The position numbers were made by a program, and so were the translations under genes. The notes below the pieces were generated by a model. It worked only from the letters and a program-made list of their open reading frames with translations. It was not told the DNA's origin and searched no databases. 64,000 nucleotides of DNA from Curtobacterium oceanosedimentum. Lineage in GTDB: Bacteria; Actinomycetota; Actinomycetes; Actinomycetales; Microbacteriaceae. Positions 52,617 through 60,221 of this stretch are shown here, piece after piece. The stretch is from positions 1 to 64,000 of the forward strand of contig NZ_JAIXIG010000001.1 in assembly GCF_020297365.1 (NCBI RefSeq). Direction: 5' to 3'. The number at the start of each line of letters is the position of its first letter. The first letter of the stretch is position 1.

Positions 52617-52630
52617 GTTCGTGCACGAAG
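52617..52630. promoter_or_regulatory. MarR/OhrR operator, copy 2 (autoregulatory)
   Basis: Contains TTCGTGCACGAA (52618-52629), identical to the core of copy 1, about 15 nt upstream of the OhrR-like start. Position over the likely -10 region fits direct autorepression. Confidence 0.75.
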
Positions 52631-52672
52631 TGTCACCGGGGTCGGTCCATCGCTCCGAGTGCGCGTGCGTCG

Positions 52673-52712
52673 TCCGACAGCACACGCGTCGTTCGACGCG
52701 TGCTCTGTCGGA
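52673..52712. repeat. 40-bp imperfect palindrome
   Basis: 19-nt arms at 52673-52691 and 52694-52712 are inverted copies with two mismatches, around only two central bases. The arms start TCCGACAG and end ACGCGTCG. It lies upstream of the OhrR-like gene and downstream of the MMPL gene, next to palindrome element 7. No other copy was seen in this window. Confidence 0.6.
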
Positions 52713-52737
52713 TCCCGCGCACGCACCGGAACGCAAC

Positions 52738-52787
52738 GGCCTGGAGGCGCGGGCCGACCCGTGTGGGCCGACCCGCGCCTCCAGGCC
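52738..52787. repeat. GGAGGC...GCCTCC palindrome, element 7
   Basis: GGCCTGGAGGCGCGGG (52738-52753) has its exact complement at 52772-52787. The loop contains a direct repeat of GGGCCGACCC. It lies 12 nt past the MMPL stop and probably ends that transcript. Confidence 0.78.
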
Positions 52788-52798
52788 GGGTGCGTCGA

Positions 52799-55456
52799 CT
52801 ACGCGCGGTGCGCGGGCGGGTGGCCCGCGTCGTGCGGGTTCGCGTCGGGCTCCACCGGGAGCGCGTGCGCCCCGGTGTGCGTGTCCTCGTGGCCCGAGGT
52901 CGGGTGGGTGCGCTCGAGCTTCGCGCCCTCCACGTCGACGTCCGGCACGATCCGGTCGAGCCACTTCGGGAACCACCAGGCGCTCTTGCCGAGCAGGTGC
53001 ATCGCGGCGGGGATGAGCAGCATGCGGACGACGAAGGCGTCGACGAGCACACCGAACGCCAGCCCGAACCCGATCGGCTTGATGGTGGACGACTCCGAGA
53101 AGATGAAGCCCGCGAACACGGAGATCATGATGATCGCCGCGGCCGTCACCACGGCACGACCGGCGTGCAGCCCGCGCTGGACCGCGACCTTCGCGCTCGC
53201 GCCGTGGGCGTAGGCCTCACGCATGCCGGACACCAGGAACAGCTGGTAGTCCATCGCCAGACCGAACAGGATGCCGATCTCGATGATGGGCAGGAAGCTC
53301 AGGATCGGCGCGGGGTCGTGCACCCCGAACACCGAACCGAGCCAGCCGAACTGGTAGATCGCGGTCAGCCCACCGAACGACGCCAGGACCGACAGGATGA
53401 AGCCCGCGGTCGCGGTGATCGGCACGAGGAACGAGCGGAACACGATGATCAGGATGATCAGCGACAGCCCGACGACCACCACGAGGTAGAGCGGCAGCAC
53501 GTTCGAGAGCTTCTCGGACACGTCGATGTTCGCCGACGCGTTGCCGGCGACGCCGAGGGTGACCTTGCCGTCGTCGGTGGAGACGGTCTGCTCGCGCAGG
53601 TCCTTGACGAGCTCCTCGGTCGAGACGCTGTCGGGGCCGCCGGCGGGCTTCACCTGGAACGCGATGATGTCGCGGTCCTCCGATGCACCGATGGGCAGCA
53701 CGGCCTCGACGTCGTCGTTCTTCGCGATGGCCTGGCCGATGGTGACCTCGGTGGCGGTGACGTCGCTCTTGCTGATCGACTCGGGCAGGGTCGCGACGAC
53801 GAGCAGCGGGCCGTTCTGGCCGGCACCGAACTCCTGCTCGAGCGTCTTGTACGCCTGGTACTGCGTCGACTCGACCGCCTCGGACGAACCGCTGGGCAGG
53901 CCGAGGCGCATCTGGGTCGCGGGGAGGGCGATGGTGCCGAGCACCGCGACGCCGGCGACGAGCGTGATGACCGCGCGCCAGGTCGACATCGGCTTGTCCG
54001 GGACGCGCGTGGCGCCCGTGTCACCGATGGAGGAGCGCTCCTTCTTCCGCAGGATCCGCATGCCGATGATCGACAGCAGCGCCGGGGTGAAGGACGTGGC
54101 GATGAGGATCGCGAAGAGCACCGCGACCGCACCGACCGAGCCCATGAGGCCGAGGAACGGGATGCCCGTGATGTTCAGGGCGAGGAGCGCGACGATGACC
54201 GTCGCACCGGCGAAGACCACGGCGTTGCCCGAGGTGCCGTTCGCCAGGCCGATCGACTCGTGCACCTGCATGCCCTGCTTGAGCTGCGTGCGGTGCCGGT
54301 TCAGGATGAAGAGCGAGTAGTCGATGCCGACCGCCAGGCCCAGCATCACCCCCAGCACGGGCGTGACCGAGATGAACTCGACCAGGCTCGAGAACGACAG
54401 CGCCGCGAGCGAGGCCACCCCGACGCCGAGCACGGCGCTGATGAGCGGGATCGCGGCGCCGATGACGGTGCGGAGCATGAGCAGCAGCACGATCGCGGCG
54501 ATGATGACACCGGCGATCTCGCCCGGGCCCAGGATCGACGGCACGCCCTGCGCGATGTCGTTCGAGACGGAGACCTCGACGCCCTCGATGTCGGCCGACT
54601 CGGCGTCGTCGGCGATCGCGGTCTTGGTGTCCGCGGGGACCTCGTACGTCGAGGTGGTGAACTGGACGGTGCCGATCGCGGCGTTGCCGTCCTGGGACAC
54701 GAAGCGGATGTCCTTCGACAGGTCGAGGAGCTCCGAGCCCTGCTCCAGCTCCTGCTCGCTGTCGTCGAGCTTCTGCTTGTTCGTGTCGATCGTCTTCTGT
54801 GCGTCGGCGAGCTGCTGCTCGCCGACCTCGAGCTGCTCCCGCTGTGCGTCGATCTGCGCCTGGGCCTGCTGCAGCTGGGCAGCCGCTGCCTGCGCCTGGG
54901 CGGTGGGGGTGGCTGCGCCGGCGGCACCGGCCGCCTCGGCCTGGGCCTTCTGCGCGTCGAGCTGTGCCTGCGCCGCGGCGATCTGCTCCTTGCCGGACTC
55001 CGCCTCTGCCTTCCGGGCGTCGAGCTGTTCCTGGCCGCGCTCGATCTTCGCCCGGCCGGACTCGATCTGCTCGCGGCCGTCGGTGATCTCCTGCCGCTGG
55101 TCGTCGAGCTGCCGCTGGGTGTCGAAGCCGCTCGTGGCGCCCTTGACGCCGTCCAGGTCCTCGAGGCCGGTCAGGAAGTCGTCGATCTCGGACTGCTGCG
55201 CCGACGAGAACCGCTTGCCGTCCGTCGTCTCGAAGACGAGCGTCCCGTTGCCGCCGTTCGCCGACGGGAACTTGTCGGCGAGCTGGTCCTGCACCTGACT
55301 GGTCTTGGTGTTCGGGATCGTGATCGACGACGAGATCGTGCCGGCGAAGAGCGTGTACGTCACGCCGGCGACGGCCATGATCACGACCCAGGTGATGATC
55401 ACGAGCCAGTGGCGTCGTGCGGAGAACCGTCCGAGACGGTAGAGGAGACCGGCCAT
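52799..55456 (-). CDS. MMPL-family RND transporter
   Basis: 885 residues. Twelve membrane helices in two halves, as in MmpL/YdfJ-type exporters of lipids or drugs: GLAVGIDYSLFILNRHR and FGLAMDYQLFLVSGMREAY are the duplicated proton-relay helices with Asp-Tyr pairs. The first extracytoplasmic loop (about 110-245) has a long Gln/Glu/Ala-rich coiled coil with heptad-like DGREQIESGRAKIERGQEQL. The C-terminal tail is rich in His and Asp. It forms an operon with the upstream TetR gene, 83 nt away. Confidence 0.92.
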   Translation of the reverse strand: MAGLLYRLGRFSARRHWLVIITWVVIMAVAGVTYTLFAGTISSSITIPNTKTSQVQDQLADKFPSANGGNGTLVFETTDGKRFSSAQQSEIDDFLTGLEDLDGVKGATSGFDTQRQLDDQRQEITDGREQIESGRAKIERGQEQLDARKAEAESGKEQIAAAQAQLDAQKAQAEAAGAAGAATPTAQAQAAAAQLQQAQAQIDAQREQLEVGEQQLADAQKTIDTNKQKLDDSEQELEQGSELLDLSKDIRFVSQDGNAAIGTVQFTTSTYEVPADTKTAIADDAESADIEGVEVSVSNDIAQGVPSILGPGEIAGVIIAAIVLLLMLRTVIGAAIPLISAVLGVGVASLAALSFSSLVEFISVTPVLGVMLGLAVGIDYSLFILNRHRTQLKQGMQVHESIGLANGTSGNAVVFAGATVIVALLALNITGIPFLGLMGSVGAVAVLFAILIATSFTPALLSIIGMRILRKKERSSIGDTGATRVPDKPMSTWRAVITLVAGVAVLGTIALPATQMRLGLPSGSSEAVESTQYQAYKTLEQEFGAGQNGPLLVVATLPESISKSDVTATEVTIGQAIAKNDDVEAVLPIGASEDRDIIAFQVKPAGGPDSVSTEELVKDLREQTVSTDDGKVTLGVAGNASANIDVSEKLSNVLPLYLVVVVGLSLIILIIVFRSFLVPITATAGFILSVLASFGGLTAIYQFGWLGSVFGVHDPAPILSFLPIIEIGILFGLAMDYQLFLVSGMREAYAHGASAKVAVQRGLHAGRAVVTAAAIIMISVFAGFIFSESSTIKPIGFGLAFGVLVDAFVVRMLLIPAAMHLLGKSAWWFPKWLDRIVPDVDVEGAKLERTHPTSGHEDTHTGAHALPVEPDANPHDAGHPPAHRA

Positions 55457-55539
55457 GCTGTGGTCTGCGTCCTTTCGCTGTCAGGTGCTGGTGGTGCGGG
55501 GTGCGCCGGTGGACCCCTGGGGATGAGGAGGCGGCAGGG

Positions 55540-56178
55540 TCAGCCGTCGGCCATGTAGCCGCTGCGGACGCTGTGCACGAGTCGAGCGAGCAGGTGGTCC
55601 CACGCGTCGAGCGCCGGTCGGTCGAGCTCGGGGCCGGACGTCGCGAGCCAGTGGTCCGCGATGACGACGATGCCGCTCATGAGCGACTCGACGAGCAGTG
55701 CGGCGTCCAGGGGATCGGCGGCCGGGTAGCGTCGCGCGACCTCCGCGCGGAGCCGTTCCGTCACGCGCGAGAACGCGGTCTGGGTCAGGACCGCCGCCTT
55801 CGGGTCGTCCTTGCCGGGCGCACCGAGGATCCGGTACATGCTGGCGATCGCCGGGGCCAGGTCGGCGCCGCGGGCCGCCGACTCGAGCTCGTCGAACATC
55901 GACGCGCGACTGCCGTCACCGACCGGGGTCCTGCTCATGTCGGCGAGGAACCGGTCGATGATCACCGACAGTTCCTGCTCGCAGACGGCCAGCAGGACCT
56001 CGTCGAGCGAGGCGAAGTGGTTGAAGACCGTGCGCCGGGCGATGTCCGCGCGGGCGGCCAGGTCGTCGACGCCGAAGTCACGCCCGCCGCGCTCGTCGAT
56101 CAGGTCGCGTGCCGCCTGCAGGATCGCCGCACGGTGCTTCGCCTTCAGGGCAGCACGGCGGTCGGTCACGATGGTCAC
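55540..56178 (-). CDS. TetR-family repressor of the MMPL exporter
   Basis: 212 residues from a GTG at 56178; ATG at 56199 is in frame but lies within the operator palindrome. The HTH is [20 protein letters not shown], then [22 protein letters not shown] (about 10-50). A -10-like TAGTGT about 10 nt upstream of the GTG suggests a leaderless transcript. It precedes the MMPL gene on the same strand, so it probably controls its own operon and derepresses it when an export substrate binds. Confidence 0.87.
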   Translation of the reverse strand: MTIVTDRRAALKAKHRAAILQAARDLIDERGGRDFGVDDLAARADIARRTVFNHFASLDEVLLAVCEQELSVIIDRFLADMSRTPVGDGSRASMFDELESAARGADLAPAIASMYRILGAPGKDDPKAAVLTQTAFSRVTERLRAEVARRYPAADPLDAALLVESLMSGIVVIADHWLATSGPELDRPALDAWDHLLARLVHSVRSGYMADG

Positions 56179-56194
56179 GGTGTCGAACACTAGG

Positions 56195-56208
56195 TGCATC
56201 GATGCACT
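56195..56208. promoter_or_regulatory. TetR operator at the tetR-mmpl promoter
   Basis: GTGCATCGATGCAC is a perfect 14-bp palindrome directly upstream of the -10-like hexamer of the tetR-type gene; a further half-site (GGTGCA) follows at 56211-56216. Binding there would block the promoter. Confidence 0.65.
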
Positions 56209-56272
56209 CGGTGCAACGAGACAGGGGACTTCCCCAGGTTCGTCCCCCGGTGCGGTGCACCGGGCCGGGTGT

Positions 56273-56316
56273 CGGACGGGAGGCCCGTGCGGGCGCCGCC
56301 ACGGGCCTCCCGTCCG
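56273..56316. repeat. GGAGGC...GCCTCC palindrome, element 8 (divergent site)
   Basis: CGGACGGGAGGCCCGTG (56273-56289) and its exact complement (56300-56316) form a perfect 17-bp stem with a 10-nt loop. It lies between the divergent tetR-type and beta-lactamase genes, so it is not obviously a terminator of either. Confidence 0.78.
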
Positions 56317-56366
56317 TCGTCTGCGCACGTGACGGGCGCGGGACGACGGTCCGGTCTCCGCGCGCT

Positions 56367-56412
56367 GTCGGTTCCGGTTCGTGGACCCCGAGGATCGTGA
56401 ACCAGGACCGTC
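56367..56412. repeat. 46-bp imperfect palindrome, copy 2
   Basis: Same-orientation relative of the element at 7-52: arms GTCGGTTCCGGTTCGTGGA and TCGTGAACCAGGACCGTC. It lies just downstream of the gene-like fragment at 56419-56580 (read on the minus strand). Confidence 0.6.
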
Positions 56413-56418
56413 AAGCGC

Positions 56419-56580
56419 TCAGCGCGCGACGTCGTCCCACGGCAGCGGGGTGGTCTCGCCCGTCTCCCGGTCGCGGCGGAGCACGCCGGAGCCGACCGAC
56501 CCGACAGCGGGGCCGCCGTGGACGGGCCACTCGGGCGGGTGGGTCGGGCGGCGGGCAGGGACGCGCCGCTCAGGGTGATC
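56419..56580 (-). pseudogene. Possible 3' gene fragment
   Basis: On the minus strand an open frame of 53 codons ends in TGA at 56419-56421 and reads [20 protein letters not shown] then LPWDDVAR. Nearly every third codon position is G or C, as in real genes here, and there is no good start codon in frame (only an internal GTG). It reads like the tail of a lost gene between the tetR-type and beta-lactamase genes. I do not recognise the family, and a GC-rich non-coding stretch remains possible. Confidence 0.3.
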
Positions 56581-56606
56581 GCACGCTGGTCGGGCAGGCT
56601 CGGAGT

Positions 56607-57554
56607 GTGCGAGGTGGGACGAGGACGATGACGGCGGCCCTGGCGGCCCTGCTGCTGGCCGGACTGACCGGGTGTTCGGGGACGCCCGACGGAGGGCCGG
56701 CGACCGCGACGGGTGGAGCAGGGGCCTCGGCCTCCGCGACCCCGTCGGCGGTGCCGGCCGGCGACGACGCGGCGACGACCCGGGCGTTCGACGCGCTCGA
56801 GCGGCGGTACGACGCGCGGCTCGGGGTCACGGCGATCGACACCGGGAGCGGTCGGACGGTCGCGCACCGTGCGTCCGAGCGGTTCGCGTTCGCCTCGACG
56901 ATCAAGGTGGCCATCGCGGCGGCCGTGCTCGACGCGTCCTCGACGGCGGACCTGTCGACCGTCGTGCGCTACGACCGCGACGACCTGCTCGAGTACGCCC
57001 CCGTGACGAGCGAGCACGTCGACTCCGGGATGACGGTGCGCGAGTTGGTCGACGCGGCACTGCGGTACAGCGACAACACCGCGGCGAACCTGCTGGTCGA
57101 ACGGCTCGGCGGGCCGGACGCCGTCGAGCGGTGGCTGCGCGGCATCGGGGACCGGACGACCCACGTCGACCGGGTCGAACCCGACCTGAACGAGGCGACC
57201 CCCGGCGACCCGCGGGACACGACGACGCCCGAGCAGTCGGCGGCGGACCTCCGGGCCGTGCTGCTCGGCGACGCCCTGGACGCGGACGACCGGCGGGTGC
57301 TCCGCGACGCGATGCTCGGCAACACCACCGGCGACGACACGATCCGCGCCGGGGTGGACCCGTCGTGGCGGGTGGCCGACAAGACGGGGACGGCGTCGTA
57401 CGGGGTCCGGAACGACATCGCGATCGTCACGCCGCCCGGCCGGGAGCCCATCGTGCTCGTGGTCATGACGAGCCGGTCCGGCCCCGACGACGAACCGTCG
57501 GACGCCCTCGTGGCAGCGGCGACCCGGGCCGCCGTGGCGGGGCTGTCCGGCTGA
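56607..57554 (+). CDS. Class A beta-lactamase, lipoprotein form
   Basis: 315 residues from a GTG at 56607 that supplies two Arg to the signal n-region; ATG 56628 is the alternative but leaves no positive charge. The lipobox is LTGC (Cys23). All class A motifs are present: STIK with Ser97 and Lys100, SDN (155-157), the omega-loop Glu191 in EPDLNEA with Asn195, and KTG (259-261). It should hydrolyse beta-lactams at the outer face of the membrane. No regulator is adjacent. Confidence 0.92.
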   Translation: MRGGTRTMTAALAALLLAGLTGCSGTPDGGPATATGGAGASASATPSAVPAGDDAATTRAFDALERRYDARLGVTAIDTGSGRTVAHRASERFAFASTIKVAIAAAVLDASSTADLSTVVRYDRDDLLEYAPVTSEHVDSGMTVRELVDAALRYSDNTAANLLVERLGGPDAVERWLRGIGDRTTHVDRVEPDLNEATPGDPRDTTTPEQSAADLRAVLLGDALDADDRRVLRDAMLGNTTGDDTIRAGVDPSWRVADKTGTASYGVRNDIAIVTPPGREPIVLVVMTSRSGPDDEPSDALVAAATRAAVAGLSG

Positions 57555-57581
57555 CCCGCCTGCCGGCGGCCCAGCGGGCGC

Positions 57582-58571
57582 TCAGCGGAGCGTCGTGGCC
57601 CAGCGCCCGATCGTGTCGTACGCCCGTTCCCGCACGTCCGGCGCGGACAGCACCACGTCGTGCAGGGCCCCGGTGAGACGACGGACCGTGACCTCGTCGC
57701 CGAGCGACAGCGCCCGGTGCGCCACCGTGTCGACGTTCAGCGCGACGTCGGCGTGGGCCATCCCCGGGTCCCACCGGGGCTGGAGCATGCTCTTGTCGCT
57801 CAGCATCACGAGGGTCGGCACCCGGATGCCGAGCCCCTTCTCGACCCGTGCCTGACCGTCGAACACCGCGGCGAGCCACCCGGGGTGCAGCGGGAAGCCC
57901 CGCTCCGGGCGCCACCGCTGGTCGTACGTCCACGACCCCTCGCCCTCGGCCGAGACCGTCCGGGTGTAGAAGCCGGGGTCGACCGCGGGCATCGGTGCGA
58001 GCGGGTTCCGTCGCGCACCGAGCTTGATGACCGGGGCGACGACGGCCCGCCCGACCGCGGTGGCCTGGAACTCGAGCCACGGGCTGTTCAGGATCAGGCC
58101 GTCGACGAGCTCCGGGTGCCGGGCCGCCCAGAGCGACAGGGTCAGCCCGCCGGTGGAGTGGCCCATCGGGACGAGCCGGCGGGACCCCGAGCCGGGGTGT
58201 TCGGCGGAGATCGCGTCGAGGGCGGCGGCGATGTCCTCGTCGTACACGGCCAGGTCGTCCACGTTGCCCGGTGTCTGGCGTGGCCGCAGGCTCCGGCCGT
58301 ACTTGCGCAGGTCGAGGGCGTGGAACCGGGCACCGAGCCGTTCGAGCCGTTCGGCCAGCTCGACCTGGAAGAAGTAGTCCGACCACCCGTGCACGTACAG
58401 CACGTCGACGCCGTGCAGCGGACCGCGGCCGTGCAACAGAATGTCCGTCGGGGTGTGCCGGCGGCGGACCAGGGTGGCGACGACCGGCCCCTCGGCGTCG
58501 GAGCCGAGCGGCAGTTCGAGGCGCTCGAACGGTGCGCCGAGCACGTCCTCGTGCCACCCCCGGTCCGTCAT
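57582..58571 (-). CDS. Alpha/beta hydrolase, monoacylglycerol-lipase-like
   Basis: 329 residues. The nucleophile elbow is GHSTGG near residue 143, the oxyanion region VLYVHGWSDYFFQ near 60, and the Ser/Asp/His layout of lysophospholipase-type serine hydrolases is visible (LHDVVLSAPDVRE gives the late His). RKYGRSLRPRQTPG is common in this family in actinobacteria. There is no signal peptide. It converges on the beta-lactamase gene with 27 nt between stops. Confidence 0.87.
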   Translation of the reverse strand: MTDRGWHEDVLGAPFERLELPLGSDAEGPVVATLVRRRHTPTDILLHGRGPLHGVDVLYVHGWSDYFFQVELAERLERLGARFHALDLRKYGRSLRPRQTPGNVDDLAVYDEDIAAALDAISAEHPGSGSRRLVPMGHSTGGLTLSLWAARHPELVDGLILNSPWLEFQATAVGRAVVAPVIKLGARRNPLAPMPAVDPGFYTRTVSAEGEGSWTYDQRWRPERGFPLHPGWLAAVFDGQARVEKGLGIRVPTLVMLSDKSMLQPRWDPGMAHADVALNVDTVAHRALSLGDEVTVRRLTGALHDVVLSAPDVRERAYDTIGRWATTLR

Positions 58572-58611
58572 GCCCCGAGCGTATCCGCGGCGGGCGGCGC
58601 CGGGTGCGGTG

Positions 58612-59544
58612 TCACGCGACGGTCACCACGACCTTGCCGGCGACGCGTCCCTCACTGGCCTCGGCGTGCAGTGCCGGGAGCTCGGCGAGGGGGATCCGCC
58701 GGGTGACCTCGACGGTCAGGGCGCCGGCGTCGACCAGCGACACGAGCTCCGCCAGTCGCTCGCGGTTCCGCAGCACGAAGACGGTCGCCGCTCGGACGCC
58801 GCGGGACTCGTCGCTCGGGGTCGCCATGAACGCCGTGGTGCTGACGACCGCGCCGCCGTCGCGGACGAGCGGGACGAGGGCGGCGAACTCCTCCGGGTCG
58901 ATCGGGGCGAGGTTGAGCAGCACGTCCACCGGCTCGGACACCGCCTCGCGCACGTCGGTGGTGGTGTGGTCGACCACCTCGTCCGCACCGGCGGCCCGGA
59001 CGGCGTCGATGCTGCGGGGACTGGCCGTCGCGATGACGTGGACGCCCGCGCGGACGGCGAGCTGGATCGCGTACTTCCCGACGACGCCGCCGGCGCCCAT
59101 GACCAGGACGCGCTGGCCGGCCTGCAGCTGCCCGTCGTCGAACAGGGCCTGCCAGGCGGTGAGTGCCACGGACGGCAGCGCCGCGGCGTCGGCGAGCGGG
59201 ATGGTCGTCGGTGCCGGGACGACCGCGTCGGCCGGAGCGACCACGTACTCGGCGGCGCCGCCGTCGCGCTCCATCGGCAGGAACGCGATGACCGCGTCAC
59301 CGACGGCGATCCCGTCGACGCCCTCGCCGAGCGCGTCGACGGTGCCGGAGACGTCGTAGCCGGGGACGTGCGGCAGCTGGACCGGGATCGGCAGGAACCC
59401 GCCGCGCATCCCGTCGTCCGCGGCGTTGAAGGCCGAAGCGGCGACGCGGAGTCGCACCTGCCCGGCGGCCGGGGTGGGCTGGTCGACGTCCTCGGTGCGG
59501 AGCACCTCGGGACCGCCGACCTCGTGGAACCGTACTGCCTGCAT
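58612..59544 (-). CDS. NADPH:quinone oxidoreductase-like MDR protein
   Basis: 310 residues from the ATG at 59544. A zinc-free medium-chain dehydrogenase: an N-terminal GroES-like domain (VPGYDVSGTVDALGEGVDG) and a Rossmann domain with VLVMGAGGVVGKYAIQLA. Lack of the zinc cysteines places it with quinone or enal reductases. It is divergent from a MarR gene, with two strong palindromes in between, so expression is probably induced when that regulator meets a quinone or phenolic ligand. Confidence 0.9.
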   Translation of the reverse strand: MQAVRFHEVGGPEVLRTEDVDQPTPAAGQVRLRVAASAFNAADDGMRGGFLPIPVQLPHVPGYDVSGTVDALGEGVDGIAVGDAVIAFLPMERDGGAAEYVVAPADAVVPAPTTIPLADAAALPSVALTAWQALFDDGQLQAGQRVLVMGAGGVVGKYAIQLAVRAGVHVIATASPRSIDAVRAAGADEVVDHTTTDVREAVSEPVDVLLNLAPIDPEEFAALVPLVRDGGAVVSTTAFMATPSDESRGVRAATVFVLRNRERLAELVSLVDAGALTVEVTRRIPLAELPALHAEASEGRVAGKVVVTVA

Positions 59545-59574
59545 GATCGTGCCCTTCGTCGTGTGGTGCATCGT

Positions 59575-59594
59575 TTGCTTCGAGTTCGAAGCAA
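59575..59594. promoter_or_regulatory. MarR operator 1 (divergent promoter)
   Basis: TTGCTTCGAGTTCGAAGCAA is palindromic at all but its central base pair(s). It lies 31 nt upstream of the quinone oxidoreductase start. Confidence 0.8.
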
Positions 59595-59613
59595 CTGGTG
59601 AGGACGCTACCAC

Positions 59614-59631
59614 TGCTTCGAACTCGAAGCA
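59614..59631. promoter_or_regulatory. MarR operator 2 (divergent promoter)
   Basis: TGCTTCGAACTCGAAGCA is the reverse complement of the core of operator 1. It lies 17 nt upstream of the marR-type start; the two centres are 38 bp apart. One regulator could thus control both directions. Confidence 0.8.
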
Positions 59632-59648
59632 ACAGGTAGGATGCAGAC

Positions 59649-60143
59649 ATGACCGGAGCGCCGACGTCCCTGTCCCCGACGCAGCTCGGGGCGTACTTCG
59701 CCTTCACCGAGGTGAGCAGCCTGCTGCGCCACGCGGTCGAGCAGCAGCTGCGCGACGCCGGGGGCCTGAGCTCCGTGCAGTTCCAGCTGCTCGCCCGGCT
59801 CGGCGACTCCCCGGACGGGCGACAGCGCATGACGGACCTGGCCGACGGCGTCGTCTACAGCCGGAGCGGGCTGACCTACCAGGCGCAGCTGCTCGAGAAG
59901 CGTGGTCTGGTCACCCGGGCGCCGTCGCCGGACGACGAACGCAGCACCGTCGTCACCGTCACCGACGCCGGCAGGGCCGTGCTCGCGGACGTGTTCCCCG
60001 GGCACATCGCCGCCGTGCACGAGCTGCTGTTCGCGACGATGTCGGACGCCGACGTCGACAATCTCGCACGGATCCTCGGCAGGGCGGCGGAGCACCTCCG
60101 GGCCGACCCCCCGCGGTCGGCGGCCACCCGACGGCGCAGCTGA
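59649..60143 (+). CDS. MarR-family transcriptional regulator
   Basis: 164 residues. The winged helix spans about 45-105 (VQFQLLARLGDSP, MTDLADGVVYSRSGLTYQAQ, LVTRAPSPDDERSTVVTVTDAG), with the wing residues DDER seen in MarR proteins. No cysteine is present, so it senses a ligand rather than redox state directly. It is divergent from a quinone reductase gene and probably represses it and itself through operators at 59575-59631. Confidence 0.92.
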   Translation: MTGAPTSLSPTQLGAYFAFTEVSSLLRHAVEQQLRDAGGLSSVQFQLLARLGDSPDGRQRMTDLADGVVYSRSGLTYQAQLLEKRGLVTRAPSPDDERSTVVTVTDAGRAVLADVFPGHIAAVHELLFATMSDADVDNLARILGRAAEHLRADPPRSAATRRRS

Positions 60144-60152
60144 CCACAGCAC

Positions 60153-60186
60153 GACGGCCGACCGCTCGGGGGAGCGGTCGGCCGTC
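60153..60186. terminator. Bidirectional terminator
   Basis: GACGGCCGACCGCTC (60153-60167) and its exact complement (60172-60186) form a 15-bp stem with the loop GGGG. It lies between the convergent marR-type and secreted-protein genes. Confidence 0.88.
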
Positions 60187-60221
60187 ACGCCGTCAGGAGC
60201 GGTCGCTCCCGCGGGCGCCGA

